Assembly (NCBI GenBank): GCA_014379965.1
Contig: JACMKU010000211.1
Location: forward strand, 16,658-80,657
Reading direction: 5' to 3'
DNA from: Chitinophagaceae bacterium
Lineage (GTDB): Bacteria; Bacteroidota; Bacteroidia; Chitinophagales; Chitinophagaceae
DNA length: 64,000 bases
Shown here: one piece after another, positions 33,139 to 43,362 of the stretch
How positions within the stretch are numbered: position 1 is the first letter of the stretch
Layout: every line of letters begins with the position of its first letter
The notes under the pieces: model-generated
Seen by the model: only the letters and a program-made list of their open reading frames with translations
The model's database searches: none
What the model was told of the DNA's origin: nothing
Made by a program: the position numbers and the translations under genes

Positions 33139-35076
33139 TCACACCTTCCCAGCGCGAATCTCCTCCACCACTCCCGGATCAAGCAACGTGCTGACGTCGC
33201 CCAGGTTACTCGTTTCCCCTTCCGCAATTTTTCTAAGTATTCTTCTCATGATCTTACCGCTTCGTGTCTTTGGTAGCCCAGGCACAAATTGTATTTTATC
33301 CGGCTTGGCTATGGGCCCAATGATGCGGCTTACAGTGGCGAGAATATCCTTGCGAGTCATGTCGTCGTCCTTCTTGTGACCGTTGAATATCACATAGGCG
33401 TAGATTCCCTGTCCTTTGATCTCATGCGCATAGCCTACAACCGCGCTCTCTACCACGCCCGCATGCATATTAATGGCGTTCTCAACTTCGGCAGTGCCGA
33501 TCCTATGACCGCTAACATTCAATACGTCGTCCACTCTGCCAGTGATGCGGTAAAATCCATTCTCATCTTTCAAAGCGCCATCGCCAGTGAAATATAAATT
33601 CTCGTAGGTGGCGAAATAATTGACTCTACACCTTTCATGATCGCCGTAGGTAGTCCTGATGATGCCTGGCCAAGGGGCGGCGATACAGAGGTTTCCTTTC
33701 AACAATCCATTCTCGTCCTTCTCTACTACTTCCTTTCCCTGCTCATCGACGAGTTTCGGCAATACTCCGGGCAAGGGAAGCGTGGCCCATCCGGGTCGCG
33801 ATGGTGTGACCCCGGCGAGGTTCGAAATAAGGACGCCTCCTGTTTCGGTTTGCCACCAGGTATCTACTATCGGACATTTTTTATTTCCCACATTCTCATC
33901 ATACCAATGCCAGGCCTCTTCATTGATCGGCTCGCCAACGGTACCAAGCTTCTTAAGCGAAGACAGGTCTTTGCCCTTCAATGGGTCGAGTCCGAAACCC
34001 ATCAGGCTGCGGATTGCCGTAGGCGCCGTATAAAGAAAGTTGACTTTGTGCTTGTCCACGATATCCCAGAACCTGCCTGCATCTGGATAAGTAGGAATTC
34101 CTTCGAACATCAATGATGTAGCACCTGCGCAGAGGGGACCATATATTATATAACTATGACCCGTGATCCAACCAACGTCCGCGGTGCAGAAGTGGATCTC
34201 GCCCGGTTTATATTGAAAGACATTAACGAACGTATACGTAGCCCAGATCATGTAGCCTGCGCAGGAATGAACTACACCTTTTGGCTTACCCGTACTGCCG
34301 GAAGTATATAAAATAAATAAAGGATCTTCCGCATCCATTTCCGTGGCGGGCATCGATACTACGTTTTCCCTCTCCACCTGCGCTTCGGCATGCTCCATTT
34401 CATCTTCCCACCATACATCGCGTCCTTTGATCATCGACACAGGTGTACGTGTACGGGTATAGACTATTACCCGCTTCACGACTTTGTTACCCATCAATGC
34501 GTCGTCTATCACGCTCTTGAGGGGAATATCTTTTCCACCCCTGTATGCGCCGTCGCAGGTAACGATGTACTCGGCCTTTGCATCCTCAAGACGGTCAGCA
34601 ATACTCTGCGCAGAGAATCCGCCGAAGATCACGCTGTGGATAGCGCCGATGCGTGCGCAACCGAGTACAGCATACGCCAATTCTGGAACCATGCCCATAT
34701 ATATGCATACCCTGTCACCTTTCTTCACTCCATTATTCTTTAATACCTGGGCGAACTGGCAGACACGTTTGTGAAGCCTGTTGTAAGTGACTATTCTCGT
34801 TCTTTCATCGGGATGATTGGGTTCCCAGATAATCGCAGGCTTATCTCCCATCGTCTCGAGATGTCGGTCGATACAGTTCTCTGTAATGTTTAACTTACCC
34901 CCGCCAAACCATTCGATCTTTGGTTCAATGAAGTTCCAGTCAAGCACACGATCCCATTTTTTTCTCCAGTGAAAATGTTCCGCTACCGATGACCAGTACT
35001 GATCGGGATTGTCGATGCTCTCGCGGTATGCTTTTTCATACTGCTCCATGCTGGTGATCTGGAAAGGATATGCCAT
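33139..35076 (-). CDS. acs: Acetyl-CoA synthetase (AMP-forming)
   Basis: This 645-residue enzyme has the full ANL signature: YTSGSTGKPKGVVHS (P-loop), TAPTAIRSLM, DTWWQTETGG, YFTGDGALKDENGFYRITGR with DDVLNVSGHRIGTAEVE (hinge and A8), and GLPKTRSGKIMRR, whose lysine is the catalytic residue controlled by acetylation in known Acs. It activates acetate to acetyl-CoA through acetyl-AMP. Length and start are standard. It is divergent from an MFS carboxylate-type carrier with 81 bp between them, which suggests joint use of acetate or a related acid. Confidence 0.97.
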   Translation of the reverse strand: MAYPFQITSMEQYEKAYRESIDNPDQYWSSVAEHFHWRKKWDRVLDWNFIEPKIEWFGGGKLNITENCIDRHLETMGDKPAIIWEPNHPDERTRIVTYNRLHKRVCQFAQVLKNNGVKKGDRVCIYMGMVPELAYAVLGCARIGAIHSVIFGGFSAQSIADRLEDAKAEYIVTCDGAYRGGKDIPLKSVIDDALMGNKVVKRVIVYTRTRTPVSMIKGRDVWWEDEMEHAEAQVERENVVSMPATEMDAEDPLFILYTSGSTGKPKGVVHSCAGYMIWATYTFVNVFQYKPGEIHFCTADVGWITGHSYIIYGPLCAGATSLMFEGIPTYPDAGRFWDIVDKHKVNFLYTAPTAIRSLMGFGLDPLKGKDLSSLKKLGTVGEPINEEAWHWYDENVGNKKCPIVDTWWQTETGGVLISNLAGVTPSRPGWATLPLPGVLPKLVDEQGKEVVEKDENGLLKGNLCIAAPWPGIIRTTYGDHERCRVNYFATYENLYFTGDGALKDENGFYRITGRVDDVLNVSGHRIGTAEVENAINMHAGVVESAVVGYAHEIKGQGIYAYVIFNGHKKDDDMTRKDILATVSRIIGPIAKPDKIQFVPGLPKTRSGKIMRRILRKIAEGETSNLGDVSTLLDPGVVEEIRAGKV

Positions 35077-35157
35077 ACTATATCTTTCTTTTGGGCCTTA
35101 AATGTACGAAGACAAAAAATTTATGTGCCGCATAAAATCTATTCGTACTTTAAACGC

Positions 35158-36669
35158 ATGAACGAAACCAGCAACATCCGGAAGGTGATTGTAGCCTCAT
35201 CGGTGGGAACGATGATCGAATGGTATGATTTTTACATCTTCGGAATGCTCGCAAAAACGATCTCTACCCAGTTCTTTCCCGAAGGCAATGCAACCGCTGC
35301 GCTCTTAAGTACATTGGCCATCTTCGCGGCCGGATTTATCGTTCGCCCTTTCGGCGCATTGGTATTTGGGCGACTTGGAGATCTCATCGGCAGGAAATAT
35401 ACTTTTCTTCTCACCCTCGTATTGATGGGCGGTTCCACTTTTCTCATCGGTCTCGTACCTAGCTACAAGGCCATTGGTCTAGCGGCCCCGTTACTCGTTT
35501 TGCTATTGAGACTTGTGCAGGGACTGGCGTTAGGCGGTGAATACGGTGGCGCCGCTACGTATGTTGCCGAACATTCTCCTGCAGCTCGAAGAGGATATTA
35601 TACAAGTTGGATACAGACGACGGCGACACTGGGATTATTCGTTGCACTTGGTGTCATCATGCTGGTCAAGCTCAACATGAGCGATGCTTCTTTCAATGCC
35701 GAGTGGGGCGGATGGAGATATCCCTTCTGGATATCCATTCTGCTGGTGGCTGTATCTGTCTATATCCGGTTGAAAATGTCCGAGTCTCCACTCTTCTCAA
35801 AACTGAAAAAGGAGGGCAAGACTTCAGTCAACCCATTAAAAGAGAGTTTCAGGAACAGGACGAACTTCAAGATGGTTCTCCTAGCACTTTTTGGCGCTGT
35901 GATGGGCCAGGGAGTTATTTGGTACACAGGTCAGTTCTATGCACAAAACTTCCTCGAGACAAAATGCAATATTGAATTCGAGCAAAGCAGAACTATCATG
36001 CTTTGGGCGATCGCGTTTGCTACACCTTTCTTCCTGCTATTTGGTTGGCTAAGTGATAAGATCGGTCGCAAATGGATTATGATGATTGGGATGTTTTTAG
36101 GGATCGTTACGTATCGACCCATCTTCAGCACATTTCTCAATAATACCAACGTAGAGGCCTGGAAAGCGGAGTCTCCTGTAGCCAATAGTGAATTGTGGTC
36201 AGCGACGAATGAAAAAACGAACCCTGAAACATCAGTTGTCCGCGCATCGAGAAGGGTGACGCTGGAGAATGGTTCCAGTTTCGTAGAAGAACGAACTGAT
36301 GGTCCACTTTTCAACGGGAATGCTCCTTCAGTCTACAAGGATAAGCATCTGTCAGGAGGCGTTTATTGGAAATTCATTGGTCTTGTCTTCCTCCTTATCT
36401 TTTATGTGACGATGGTCTATGGACCAATCGCGGCGTTCCTGGTAGAGATGTTCCCAACGAAGATCAGGTATACTTCGATGTCGCTTCCATATCACATTGG
36501 AAACGGTGTCTTCGGCGGACTGGTACCGTTCATTGGTTTATTGTTGACGACTACATACCCCGCCGATCCATTGGTTGGACTATGGTACCCGATCGGCGTG
36601 GCGACGCTATGCCTGATCATAGGAGTTATATATCTGAACAATAAGATTGATAAGGAGGTAAATGATTAA
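35158..36669 (+). CDS. MFS transporter, metabolite:H+ symporter (ProP-like)
   Basis: The protein has 503 residues from the ATG at 35158; a GTG 11 codons earlier is less likely. It has the MHS-family start VASSVGTMIEWYDFYIFGML, the motif GRLGDLIGRKYTFL and RLVQGLALGGEYGGAATYVAEH. Twelve membrane helices are expected. A soluble insert of about 75 residues lies between helices in the second half (about 325-400, from FLNNTNVEAW to KDKHLSGG). The family carries dicarboxylates, shikimate, proline/betaine or similar solutes with protons. Divergent arrangement with acs favours a short-chain carboxylate. Confidence 0.9.
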   Translation: MNETSNIRKVIVASSVGTMIEWYDFYIFGMLAKTISTQFFPEGNATAALLSTLAIFAAGFIVRPFGALVFGRLGDLIGRKYTFLLTLVLMGGSTFLIGLVPSYKAIGLAAPLLVLLLRLVQGLALGGEYGGAATYVAEHSPAARRGYYTSWIQTTATLGLFVALGVIMLVKLNMSDASFNAEWGGWRYPFWISILLVAVSVYIRLKMSESPLFSKLKKEGKTSVNPLKESFRNRTNFKMVLLALFGAVMGQGVIWYTGQFYAQNFLETKCNIEFEQSRTIMLWAIAFATPFFLLFGWLSDKIGRKWIMMIGMFLGIVTYRPIFSTFLNNTNVEAWKAESPVANSELWSATNEKTNPETSVVRASRRVTLENGSSFVEERTDGPLFNGNAPSVYKDKHLSGGVYWKFIGLVFLLIFYVTMVYGPIAAFLVEMFPTKIRYTSMSLPYHIGNGVFGGLVPFIGLLLTTTYPADPLVGLWYPIGVATLCLIIGVIYLNNKIDKEVND

Positions 36670-36686
36670 TGTTTCTCGCAAAGATT

Positions 36687-36770
36687 TGTTTCACGCAAAG
36701 TCGCAAAGTCTCGCAAAGACGCAAAGGATCCTCTGCTGCAGAAAACTCTTTGCGCTTTTGCATGAAACAA
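36687..36770. repeat. Inverted repeat of CGCAAAG heptads (copy 1)
   Basis: The left arm (36687-36727, words tcgcaaag, acgcaaag, preceded by gtttca) pairs with the right arm (36747-36770, ctctttgcgcttttgcatgaaac). The arms are of unequal length and the spacer is about 20 bp. It uses the same word as the element at 37051, on the other side of the small gene. Confidence 0.9.
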
Positions 36771-36784
36771 AAAATTGAACTAAT

Positions 36785-37033
36785 ATGAACAGCCTTAAAA
36801 AATATCTGGGAATTGTGTGGCTCCTGCTAGGCCCACTCGTCGTATTTTTCCTCGTAAGTGGTGCGATCTCCAATATTGACCCCGATGGCACGAAGGACAT
36901 CAACAACCCAGTGATCTGGGTCATCATCATTGCCATCTTTACTCCGATTGCGATAGGGTTGATGATCTTTGGGTGGTATGCGTTAAAAGGGGAGTATGAT
37001 AAGATGCCTCAGAGTTCTCGTGAACTGGAATAA
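36785..37033 (+). CDS. Small two-helix membrane protein beside the MFS carrier
   Basis: This 82-residue protein has two membrane segments (about 8-27 and 43-66), a short loop with NIDPDGTKDINNP between them and a polar C-terminus. It follows the MFS carrier on the same strand. I think of it as an accessory or sensor for that carrier, but this is inference from position; no family name is claimed. It is enclosed on both sides by CGCAAAG-type repeats. Confidence 0.75.
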   Translation: MNSLKKYLGIVWLLLGPLVVFFLVSGAISNIDPDGTKDINNPVIWVIIIAIFTPIAIGLMIFGWYALKGEYDKMPQSSRELE

Positions 37034-37050
37034 AAGGTTGCACGCAACGA

Positions 37051-37147
37051 TTTCACGCTAAGACGCAAATATTCGCAAAGCCGCAAAGGGTATTCTACTT
37101 TAGAAAACTCTTTGCGCCTTTGCGAATCTTGGCGTCTTTGCGTGAAA
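37051..37147. repeat. Inverted repeat of CGCAAAG heptads (copy 2)
   Basis: The left arm (37051-37088) and right arm (37110-37147) pair over 38 bp with only a few mismatches; the spacer is 21 bp. The spacer sequence (ttctactttagaaaact) resembles that of copy 1 (tctgctgcagaaaact), so the two elements look like diverged copies of one another. Confidence 0.93.
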
Positions 37148-37177
37148 CAAACGGATTAAGAACGGGCCCCTCAAATT

Positions 37178-39040
37178 CTAGGAGGATTTATATGCTATCG
37201 GATGATAAGGCTTCTTATGCTGTCCAAGGAATATACGCGAGTAGATCCTTAGCAGGCATATTTCAATAAACAGGAAACTGATCGATGTGAAAATGACGAC
37301 AGCCAACTGATTCGCATGAATATGCGTGAACAACAAGTCAATTCCCAGGAATGTGGGTGTAAATGGAAGACCCGCCATCGCCAGGCACGAGATCAGTACT
37401 ACCACTGCCCATCGCGGTTGCTCGTACGCATAGCCATGAAAATTATTAAGGCTGATATCATTATCGATCCTCTTTATACGGTTTAATCCCACCACACCGG
37501 TAATAGCCGCCACAGCAATCCCACTCAGGAAAATCAATATCTGGTGAGGCGGTACATCTCCATTGAATGAGATTGAAAGCGTAATGAAACACTGCGCCAC
37601 AGCAACTAGTATGAATGCACGCAACGCGCTTCCCCTCTCCGCGAATGCCCGCAAAACAAGCAGGCAGCCAATGCCGGCAAAGACTATCGGCATGTAAGTG
37701 ATGACCTCGGCAGGCAATTCCTCCTTCATTGCAAACATGACGATACCCGCAATGAGTACAATCACTACACCTGTAACAGCAATGCCTGCGGGAACGCGGT
37801 TGAGTTGCTTACCAAGCCATTTGAATGGTGACCACAAGAATCTATATTGAAAGAAATCGAGGTTCCATTCCTTGATGCCTAACATGTAAAGTGAATTACC
37901 CAGTTTGCTTTGCTTCTTCTTAGCCGCCTGGCCGGGTGTGAAACTGAAGAACATGTCGTGGATAAGATAACTCAGCACCGAAGGCGACACCAGGAGCTGA
38001 TATGTTCTTAAAAATGCATTCGCTGAAAAATGGATGAGTGCCAGGATATGCCAGCCGAGTGCCACTTCGATAAACATTAACCCTATCTGCGCAAGGGAAG
38101 AATATGCAATCTGGGTCTTCACCGTTGGCTGTACCCTTGCAATGGCGGTAGCCACCAACGCTGTGACGGCACCGACAACGATCACCATTATTTTAATAGC
38201 CGTCACGTCCTGCCACAAAGGATAGGTACGCAATAGCAGGAACACGCCAATATGCACGGACAATGACCCATAGAATACGGCACTCGATGAGGTAGGGCCT
38301 TCCATTGCTCTTGGCACCCAGGAAGAGAATGGGAACTGGCCGGATTTAACCGCCGCGCCCACCAGCAGCATGATGCCGACCAACAGGATCATTGTTCCGT
38401 TGCCAGGCAGGTACTCCTGCACGAAGCCGGGGAGATTCAACTGGGAGAAGGTGATGTTAGCATGAAATATGTGATGACACAGCCATAAGGCGATAATAAG
38501 GCAAATATCTCCAAGGCGATAAATCGAGATGACCTTTAGTGCGTTCTTCACTGGCAAATATCGATCGCGATAGAAGCCGATCAGCAGGAAAGAACAGATA
38601 CCCAATAGTTCCCATCCAACGAAGAATGTCTCGAAATTACCTGAGAAGATGATGCAATGGTATGCCGCAAAGAATATGAGAATATTGTTGAAGAATCGTT
38701 TGAAGCCCGCCTCGCGATGCATATAGAATCGGCTGAACAGTACTACGAGCAACATGATCACGTCGCCCACCCATGAATAGACCGCGGTGATCCTGTCGAA
38801 ATAGAAATCGATCGCGAATTCAAAAGAAGGTGATTCATATACAATGAACTGCTTTATGTCCAGCGCATCGCCGCCGCGTATTAGCCAGGCTGAAATGAAG
38901 GCAGTCAATAGAATGAGATGCGCGCCCACTGTGCCCATTGCGATCCAGGAAAGAGGTCTTTCTTTCTTGCGGGGTACAAACAAGCTAAGAACAAATCCGA
39001 GTAATGGTAGTGCTATAAATACTTGTAAGAATTGCTGCAT
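37178..39040 (-). CDS. dabB: DabB: proton-channel subunit of the inorganic-carbon transporter
   Basis: This 620-residue protein is related to NuoL/Mrp antiporter subunits, with 14-16 membrane helices. Key sites are FFVGWELLGICSFLLIGFYR (the glutamate of the proton path) and VGAAVKSGQFPFSSWVPRAM with EGPTSSSA (the lysine and helix break). It ends the operon 3 bp after dabA. In the DAB/MpsAB system this subunit passes protons that drive DabA. No other complex I gene lies here, which excludes an ordinary Nuo operon. It acts in the inner membrane. Confidence 0.92.
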   Translation of the reverse strand: MQQFLQVFIALPLLGFVLSLFVPRKKERPLSWIAMGTVGAHLILLTAFISAWLIRGGDALDIKQFIVYESPSFEFAIDFYFDRITAVYSWVGDVIMLLVVLFSRFYMHREAGFKRFFNNILIFFAAYHCIIFSGNFETFFVGWELLGICSFLLIGFYRDRYLPVKNALKVISIYRLGDICLIIALWLCHHIFHANITFSQLNLPGFVQEYLPGNGTMILLVGIMLLVGAAVKSGQFPFSSWVPRAMEGPTSSSAVFYGSLSVHIGVFLLLRTYPLWQDVTAIKIMVIVVGAVTALVATAIARVQPTVKTQIAYSSLAQIGLMFIEVALGWHILALIHFSANAFLRTYQLLVSPSVLSYLIHDMFFSFTPGQAAKKKQSKLGNSLYMLGIKEWNLDFFQYRFLWSPFKWLGKQLNRVPAGIAVTGVVIVLIAGIVMFAMKEELPAEVITYMPIVFAGIGCLLVLRAFAERGSALRAFILVAVAQCFITLSISFNGDVPPHQILIFLSGIAVAAITGVVGLNRIKRIDNDISLNNFHGYAYEQPRWAVVVLISCLAMAGLPFTPTFLGIDLLFTHIHANQLAVVIFTSISFLFIEICLLRIYSRIFLGQHKKPYHPIAYKSS

Positions 39041-39043
39041 TAG

Positions 39044-41671
39044 TTATGATTCGTTTACCAAATGAACAGGTAAGTTTTCCACCGTAGCGTCTACGATATA
39101 ATTTGTCTCCATCTCCTTGGCGTCGGTTACCAGTTTTAGGATATCGTCTGCCGCCGGCACTTCGGGCGTAATAGGGTCATAGATTGTGAACTCTCCGTTC
39201 TTGAAATAATGAAACTTGTTCGTGCCGGGATGAAGGGCAATCAGGTGCACCCATTCATTAAGGTACCATTCGTAAATCTCCGGCGTAGACTGTATTGACT
39301 TTAATACAATCTCGGGCTGATGCTCAACCACGATCAGCAATCGCACGGGATCGTGCACTTCGATCATCTGCACGGGAAGACCTGGTCGCAGATCTCCGTC
39401 GCTGCTGTTTGCCACACCGAAAAGTCCCATTATGTTGTGAGGGAGTTTAGTCCCTGCCCCTAATTTGTGATTATCGACACGGGAAAAATAGTATTCGAGG
39501 TTGATTCCACCACATACCAGCCCGATGGGGCGCATCACGCCGGTAAGGACGCTACCATCCGGATCTGTGCGATAGTCATATGAGTTTAAGAATGCTCTGC
39601 GGTCGAGGAAGAGACCTTTCGTGATATCCCGGTTGCCTACTATACAAAGAGTATTGGTGCCATGGCCAAGCTCGGGCCTCGGCTCAAACATCGATACTGA
39701 TCTGTCCAGGATATCCTTCCGTACTTTCTTCAGATCTCTCTTTGTATTAATAGAGGCAAATCTCCTTGATCTTTCTGTTGCATTACGGTCGAGAGCTTCT
39801 TCGAAAGCGACCAGATTTACCTGATGGGCCTGTTTCTTTTCATCGTCCAGGATATCGGCATCATAGAAATCCATTTGATCCGCGGCGGTATCATGCATTG
39901 CTCCTACAAACCAGGTAGATTCTGGAATGGCGAGGCCTTTTTCCTTAAGAATATTTCTTACTTCCCGGTGATTTGCCATATGGGCAAACACGCGAGCATT
40001 TACCGACCCGGGTCGACCACTACATGCTCCGCAATCATGCGCGCTGTGATGGGGATTGTTGGCACTACTGCTACCGTGCGCCATCACATATACAAGCGGA
40101 GCGAAATCCTTTACCATTCCGATCCCTCTTAACAATCCTTCCACCCTTGCGGCCATTTCCGGGACAGTAAATCCTACTTGCAGATCGTTCTCCCGATGGT
40201 TCACATCCCTATTCTCAATCACTAGCGGCGCTTTCTTGTTCATGTGCGAAAACGCATTCGAAATGGCCGGGCTCATCCTCGGCCGGAACATCGTTTGAAA
40301 CAGTCGAATGGCGGCCATGAATCCAAGACTCAGTGTGCCCAGCGTGCCTTCGAGCAATGTATGGGTCTTAGGAGTGTACAGTAACTCATGACCACGTTTA
40401 TGCGATACCGGCTCTTCTTTGATCAGGTATTTAGGAGTAACGGGTGCAGGACATAATTTTTCGTAAAACTTTCCATTCTCTGGCTGAAAATAAAACTCCA
40501 CACCGAAGAATCCCGGGGATCCAAACGTCTCGCAATTGCGATCGACCGCTTCAACGTGTCTTCTAATAGAACACTCACGCTCATCAATACAAAAGATGGC
40601 CTGGAAGCTGAGGTTAGGCGAAGTACTCTTGCCCTCCCCTATAGTTTCAATCGATCGGGTCTTTAATTGCTGCATTCCGGACAGCACTTCGTCGTAATAA
40701 CTCCATTCGAATGCATCCTGCCAAAGTATGAATACCTCCTGCAATTCGGTGGTGTCCACGTGGGCAAACAGGTCAACTGGCGGGGCTTCGACACGATCGC
40801 CGAGTGGCTCCCAATCTTTCCCCAGTGAATGATCAAGCGCATCTATCTCCAGCAACAGTTCGAGCATGACGAAGTCCATCAGCGAGATCTTCCTGCTATC
40901 CATCAGCGTATGAGGTGAGTCTTCAACCGCGGCAACAATCCCGCTCCATCCCTGGTGGGTGAATTGCTGATCGAAAAGATATTGTTCAAAATACTCTTCC
41001 TGGCCAACAACTATCTGCAAGAGCTTCCTGCAGTCAAGGTTATCGGAAAGCAGTAATTCCTTTGCTCTCTTTGTCTTGAAAAAACTAGTGAAACTATTTT
41101 GCTCCAGCTCCTTTATGGAAGCCAGGAAGCCATCATCATGACTGCTTACCTTATGAAGAGAGATGCCCTGGTCAAGGTAGGAACAAACAATGCGGAAGAG
41201 CAAGGGCTGCACCAGGTTATCCAGATCCACCTGGTATTGATTCTTCCACTCCGCTCTCAATTGACCGATGCGCGGCGTGTTATTTACATCGTACGACTTC
41301 CGAAGGAGACGGTCCCTCCAGGTGTCGAGATTCACTCCGCCCTTGCCTTTTCTTCCCTCGATCACATGTTCGAGAACTTCATTCTTTATTCGTCCAATGG
41401 CATACAACTCCCTGAATTCGGTCAGTTGGAGTGTAGCCTGGAATCCGAAAATTTTCGAGGCTTTGAAAATGGCCTCATAAAACTTCATGTGTTGGTAGGC
41501 ATGAAGTGAATTGTGATGGATAAAATCCTTGATAGGAGTCTGCGAGGGGAGGTAATGCCGCAACTCATGAAGGATATGTGGCACGTCTGCGACCGCTTTT
41601 CCGTCACTATGGTACACTTTACTTCGTGCAGAATGCACGGTAGTGTCCACTTTATTGTTTTGTGTACTCAT
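39044..41671 (-). CDS. dabA: DabA: carbonic-anhydrase-like subunit of the DIC transporter (DUF2309)
   Basis: This 875-residue protein of the YbcC/DUF2309 family has a zinc site like that of beta-carbonic anhydrase: C361 and D363 in FCIDERECS, H532 in VMAHGSSSANNP and C547 in HDCGACSG. All four ligands known from Halothiobacillus DabA are present. Other landmarks are HHNSLHAY near the N-terminus and GTNTLCIVGNRDITKGLFLD. DabAB is thought to hydrate CO2 on the cytosolic side in one direction, coupled to ion flow through DabB, so that bicarbonate builds up. Heterotrophs use it to grow in air-level CO2 (MpsAB in Staphylococcus). Confidence 0.95.
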   Translation of the reverse strand: MSTQNNKVDTTVHSARSKVYHSDGKAVADVPHILHELRHYLPSQTPIKDFIHHNSLHAYQHMKFYEAIFKASKIFGFQATLQLTEFRELYAIGRIKNEVLEHVIEGRKGKGGVNLDTWRDRLLRKSYDVNNTPRIGQLRAEWKNQYQVDLDNLVQPLLFRIVCSYLDQGISLHKVSSHDDGFLASIKELEQNSFTSFFKTKRAKELLLSDNLDCRKLLQIVVGQEEYFEQYLFDQQFTHQGWSGIVAAVEDSPHTLMDSRKISLMDFVMLELLLEIDALDHSLGKDWEPLGDRVEAPPVDLFAHVDTTELQEVFILWQDAFEWSYYDEVLSGMQQLKTRSIETIGEGKSTSPNLSFQAIFCIDERECSIRRHVEAVDRNCETFGSPGFFGVEFYFQPENGKFYEKLCPAPVTPKYLIKEEPVSHKRGHELLYTPKTHTLLEGTLGTLSLGFMAAIRLFQTMFRPRMSPAISNAFSHMNKKAPLVIENRDVNHRENDLQVGFTVPEMAARVEGLLRGIGMVKDFAPLVYVMAHGSSSANNPHHSAHDCGACSGRPGSVNARVFAHMANHREVRNILKEKGLAIPESTWFVGAMHDTAADQMDFYDADILDDEKKQAHQVNLVAFEEALDRNATERSRRFASINTKRDLKKVRKDILDRSVSMFEPRPELGHGTNTLCIVGNRDITKGLFLDRRAFLNSYDYRTDPDGSVLTGVMRPIGLVCGGINLEYYFSRVDNHKLGAGTKLPHNIMGLFGVANSSDGDLRPGLPVQMIEVHDPVRLLIVVEHQPEIVLKSIQSTPEIYEWYLNEWVHLIALHPGTNKFHYFKNGEFTIYDPITPEVPAADDILKLVTDAKEMETNYIVDATVENLPVHLVNES

Positions 41672-41673
41672 AA

Positions 41674-43299
41674 TTACATGTCGTTTTGTGCGATCATAGC
41701 CTGGAAGTCCTTCTGGGTAGCAACGGGCTCTTTTTCCGAATGCACGTGCACAGCTTCACCAATCCTATATTCTTTCTTGAAATTCTTCAGCGTTACAGAT
41801 ATGTTCTTGTCTTTAGATCCGAAATTTAAGAAGTCGCGGATTAGTTCCAATACATCATAATCAATATAAACGGTGCTAGCCGCATTGATGATGACCTTGC
41901 TGTTTCGTGGAAGGTGTGCTAGCGTCTGCTTGATAGCAGCCTTATTAAGAAACGAAACCTCTTGCGCAAGATCGATGTGGATGGTCTCGCCCTCGTGGTG
42001 CTTTTCCTTTTTGAAGAAGTAAGCGAGTTTCATATTCCCACGCAGGATGAAGAATACGCTCACCGCAAGGCCAATTCCAACGCCTTTCAGCAGGTCCGTC
42101 AACACGACGGCAATCACGGTAACGATAAATGGTATGAATTGGTGCTTGCCTGTGTGCCACATATGCTTGAAGACCTTGGGACTCGCTAGTTTCAAACCAA
42201 TCATGATGAGTATCGCGGCCAGGCAGGCCATTGGGATCTTGTTCAGTATGTTGGGAATGAGAATTACAGTCAAAAGAATTAATACACCATGCGCAACCGC
42301 TGATAGCTTCGTCTTTGCGCCCGCATTAATGTTAGCCGTTGTACGAACTATTACTGAGGTCATAGGCAATCCGCCTATAAATCCCGCTAGAATGTTACCA
42401 ACTCCCTGGGCCTTCAACTCGGCATTAGATCCGGAATACCGTTTCATGGGATCCATCTTATCCGCCGCTTCGAGACACAGTAGGGTTTCGATACTAGCGA
42501 CGATTGCAATAGTAACGCCTACTATCCAAACCTTGGAGTTAGCAAATCCGGAGAAGTTAGGTGTTGTAAACTGACCAATGAACTCGTTGAAGGATGCTGC
42601 CGTTGGCAGGGTCACCAGGTGCTCCTGGGAGATTGCGAGTGGAGAACCGCTAGCCTTGAATACTTCGTTGAGGAGGATGCCAACGACTACCGCGATAAGT
42701 GCGCCGGGAATAAATTTTATCTTTTTCAGGAAGGCGACCTTGTTGAAAGCGACCAAAATTCCAATGGAAACAATGGTAACAATGATGGCACCAAGGTGGG
42801 CATAATTCACCGCGTTGATTATTTCGGTAAAAAAACCTGTTTCAGATCCTTTTTCAAACGAGAAGAAGTCGCCTTCGTGTGCCTTGTCATAACCAATTGC
42901 GTGTGGCAATTCTTTTTTAATAATGATTATGCCGATAGCAGCAAGCATCCCTTCGATGACCGATGTAGGGAAATAGGTGGAAATACTACCCGCCTTCACA
43001 AGTCCTAACGTAAGCTGGATCACACCTGCTATCACAACGGCGACGAGAAAGGTCTCATAGCCGAGGTCTGTGATTGCAACCAGGATGATGGCGATCAGCC
43101 CGGCTGCCGGGCCAGAAACGCTGACATTCGAATTACTCAGGGATCCGACCACTATGCCACCGATGATGCCGGTGATAATGCCGGCGAAAGGAGGCGCGCC
43201 ACTTGCCACGGCAATACCGAGGCAAAGTGGCAACGCAACCAGGAACACAACCATGCCCGATAGCATGTCAGTCTTGAAATACTTCGTATTGAACTTCAT
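41674..43299 (-). CDS. SulP-family anion transporter (probable bicarbonate)
   Basis: This 541-residue membrane protein of the SulP/SLC26 family has the N-terminal GMVVFLVALPLCLGIAVASG, VSGPAAGLIAIIL and AGFIGGLPMTSVIVRTTANIN. A C-terminal STAS-like domain (about 440-541) is reduced but has TVYIDYDVLELIRDF. It lies 2 bp upstream of dabA and just downstream of a beta-carbonic anhydrase gene. SulP members next to carbonic anhydrases are mostly bicarbonate carriers (BicA type), so that substrate is favoured over sulfate. This is inference from context; no residue seen here proves it. Confidence 0.88.
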   Translation of the reverse strand: MKFNTKYFKTDMLSGMVVFLVALPLCLGIAVASGAPPFAGIITGIIGGIVVGSLSNSNVSVSGPAAGLIAIILVAITDLGYETFLVAVVIAGVIQLTLGLVKAGSISTYFPTSVIEGMLAAIGIIIIKKELPHAIGYDKAHEGDFFSFEKGSETGFFTEIINAVNYAHLGAIIVTIVSIGILVAFNKVAFLKKIKFIPGALIAVVVGILLNEVFKASGSPLAISQEHLVTLPTAASFNEFIGQFTTPNFSGFANSKVWIVGVTIAIVASIETLLCLEAADKMDPMKRYSGSNAELKAQGVGNILAGFIGGLPMTSVIVRTTANINAGAKTKLSAVAHGVLILLTVILIPNILNKIPMACLAAILIMIGLKLASPKVFKHMWHTGKHQFIPFIVTVIAVVLTDLLKGVGIGLAVSVFFILRGNMKLAYFFKKEKHHEGETIHIDLAQEVSFLNKAAIKQTLAHLPRNSKVIINAASTVYIDYDVLELIRDFLNFGSKDKNISVTLKNFKKEYRIGEAVHVHSEKEPVATQKDFQAMIAQNDM

Positions 43300-43362
43300 C
43301 TTATTAAATGTTTAGGAAAACAGGCTTGCGCCTCTGGTTTGGTTTTTAGATTAATCGATTAT

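Noticed and set aside
37178..39040. NADH dehydrogenase subunit L (NuoL) of complex I
   Set aside because: No other nuo genes are present and it pairs directly with dabA; the DabB role fits better.
41674..43299. Sulfate permease as the name for the SulP protein
   Set aside because: The fold fits, but the setting between a carbonic anhydrase and DabA makes bicarbonate more likely; no sulfate-assimilation genes are near.
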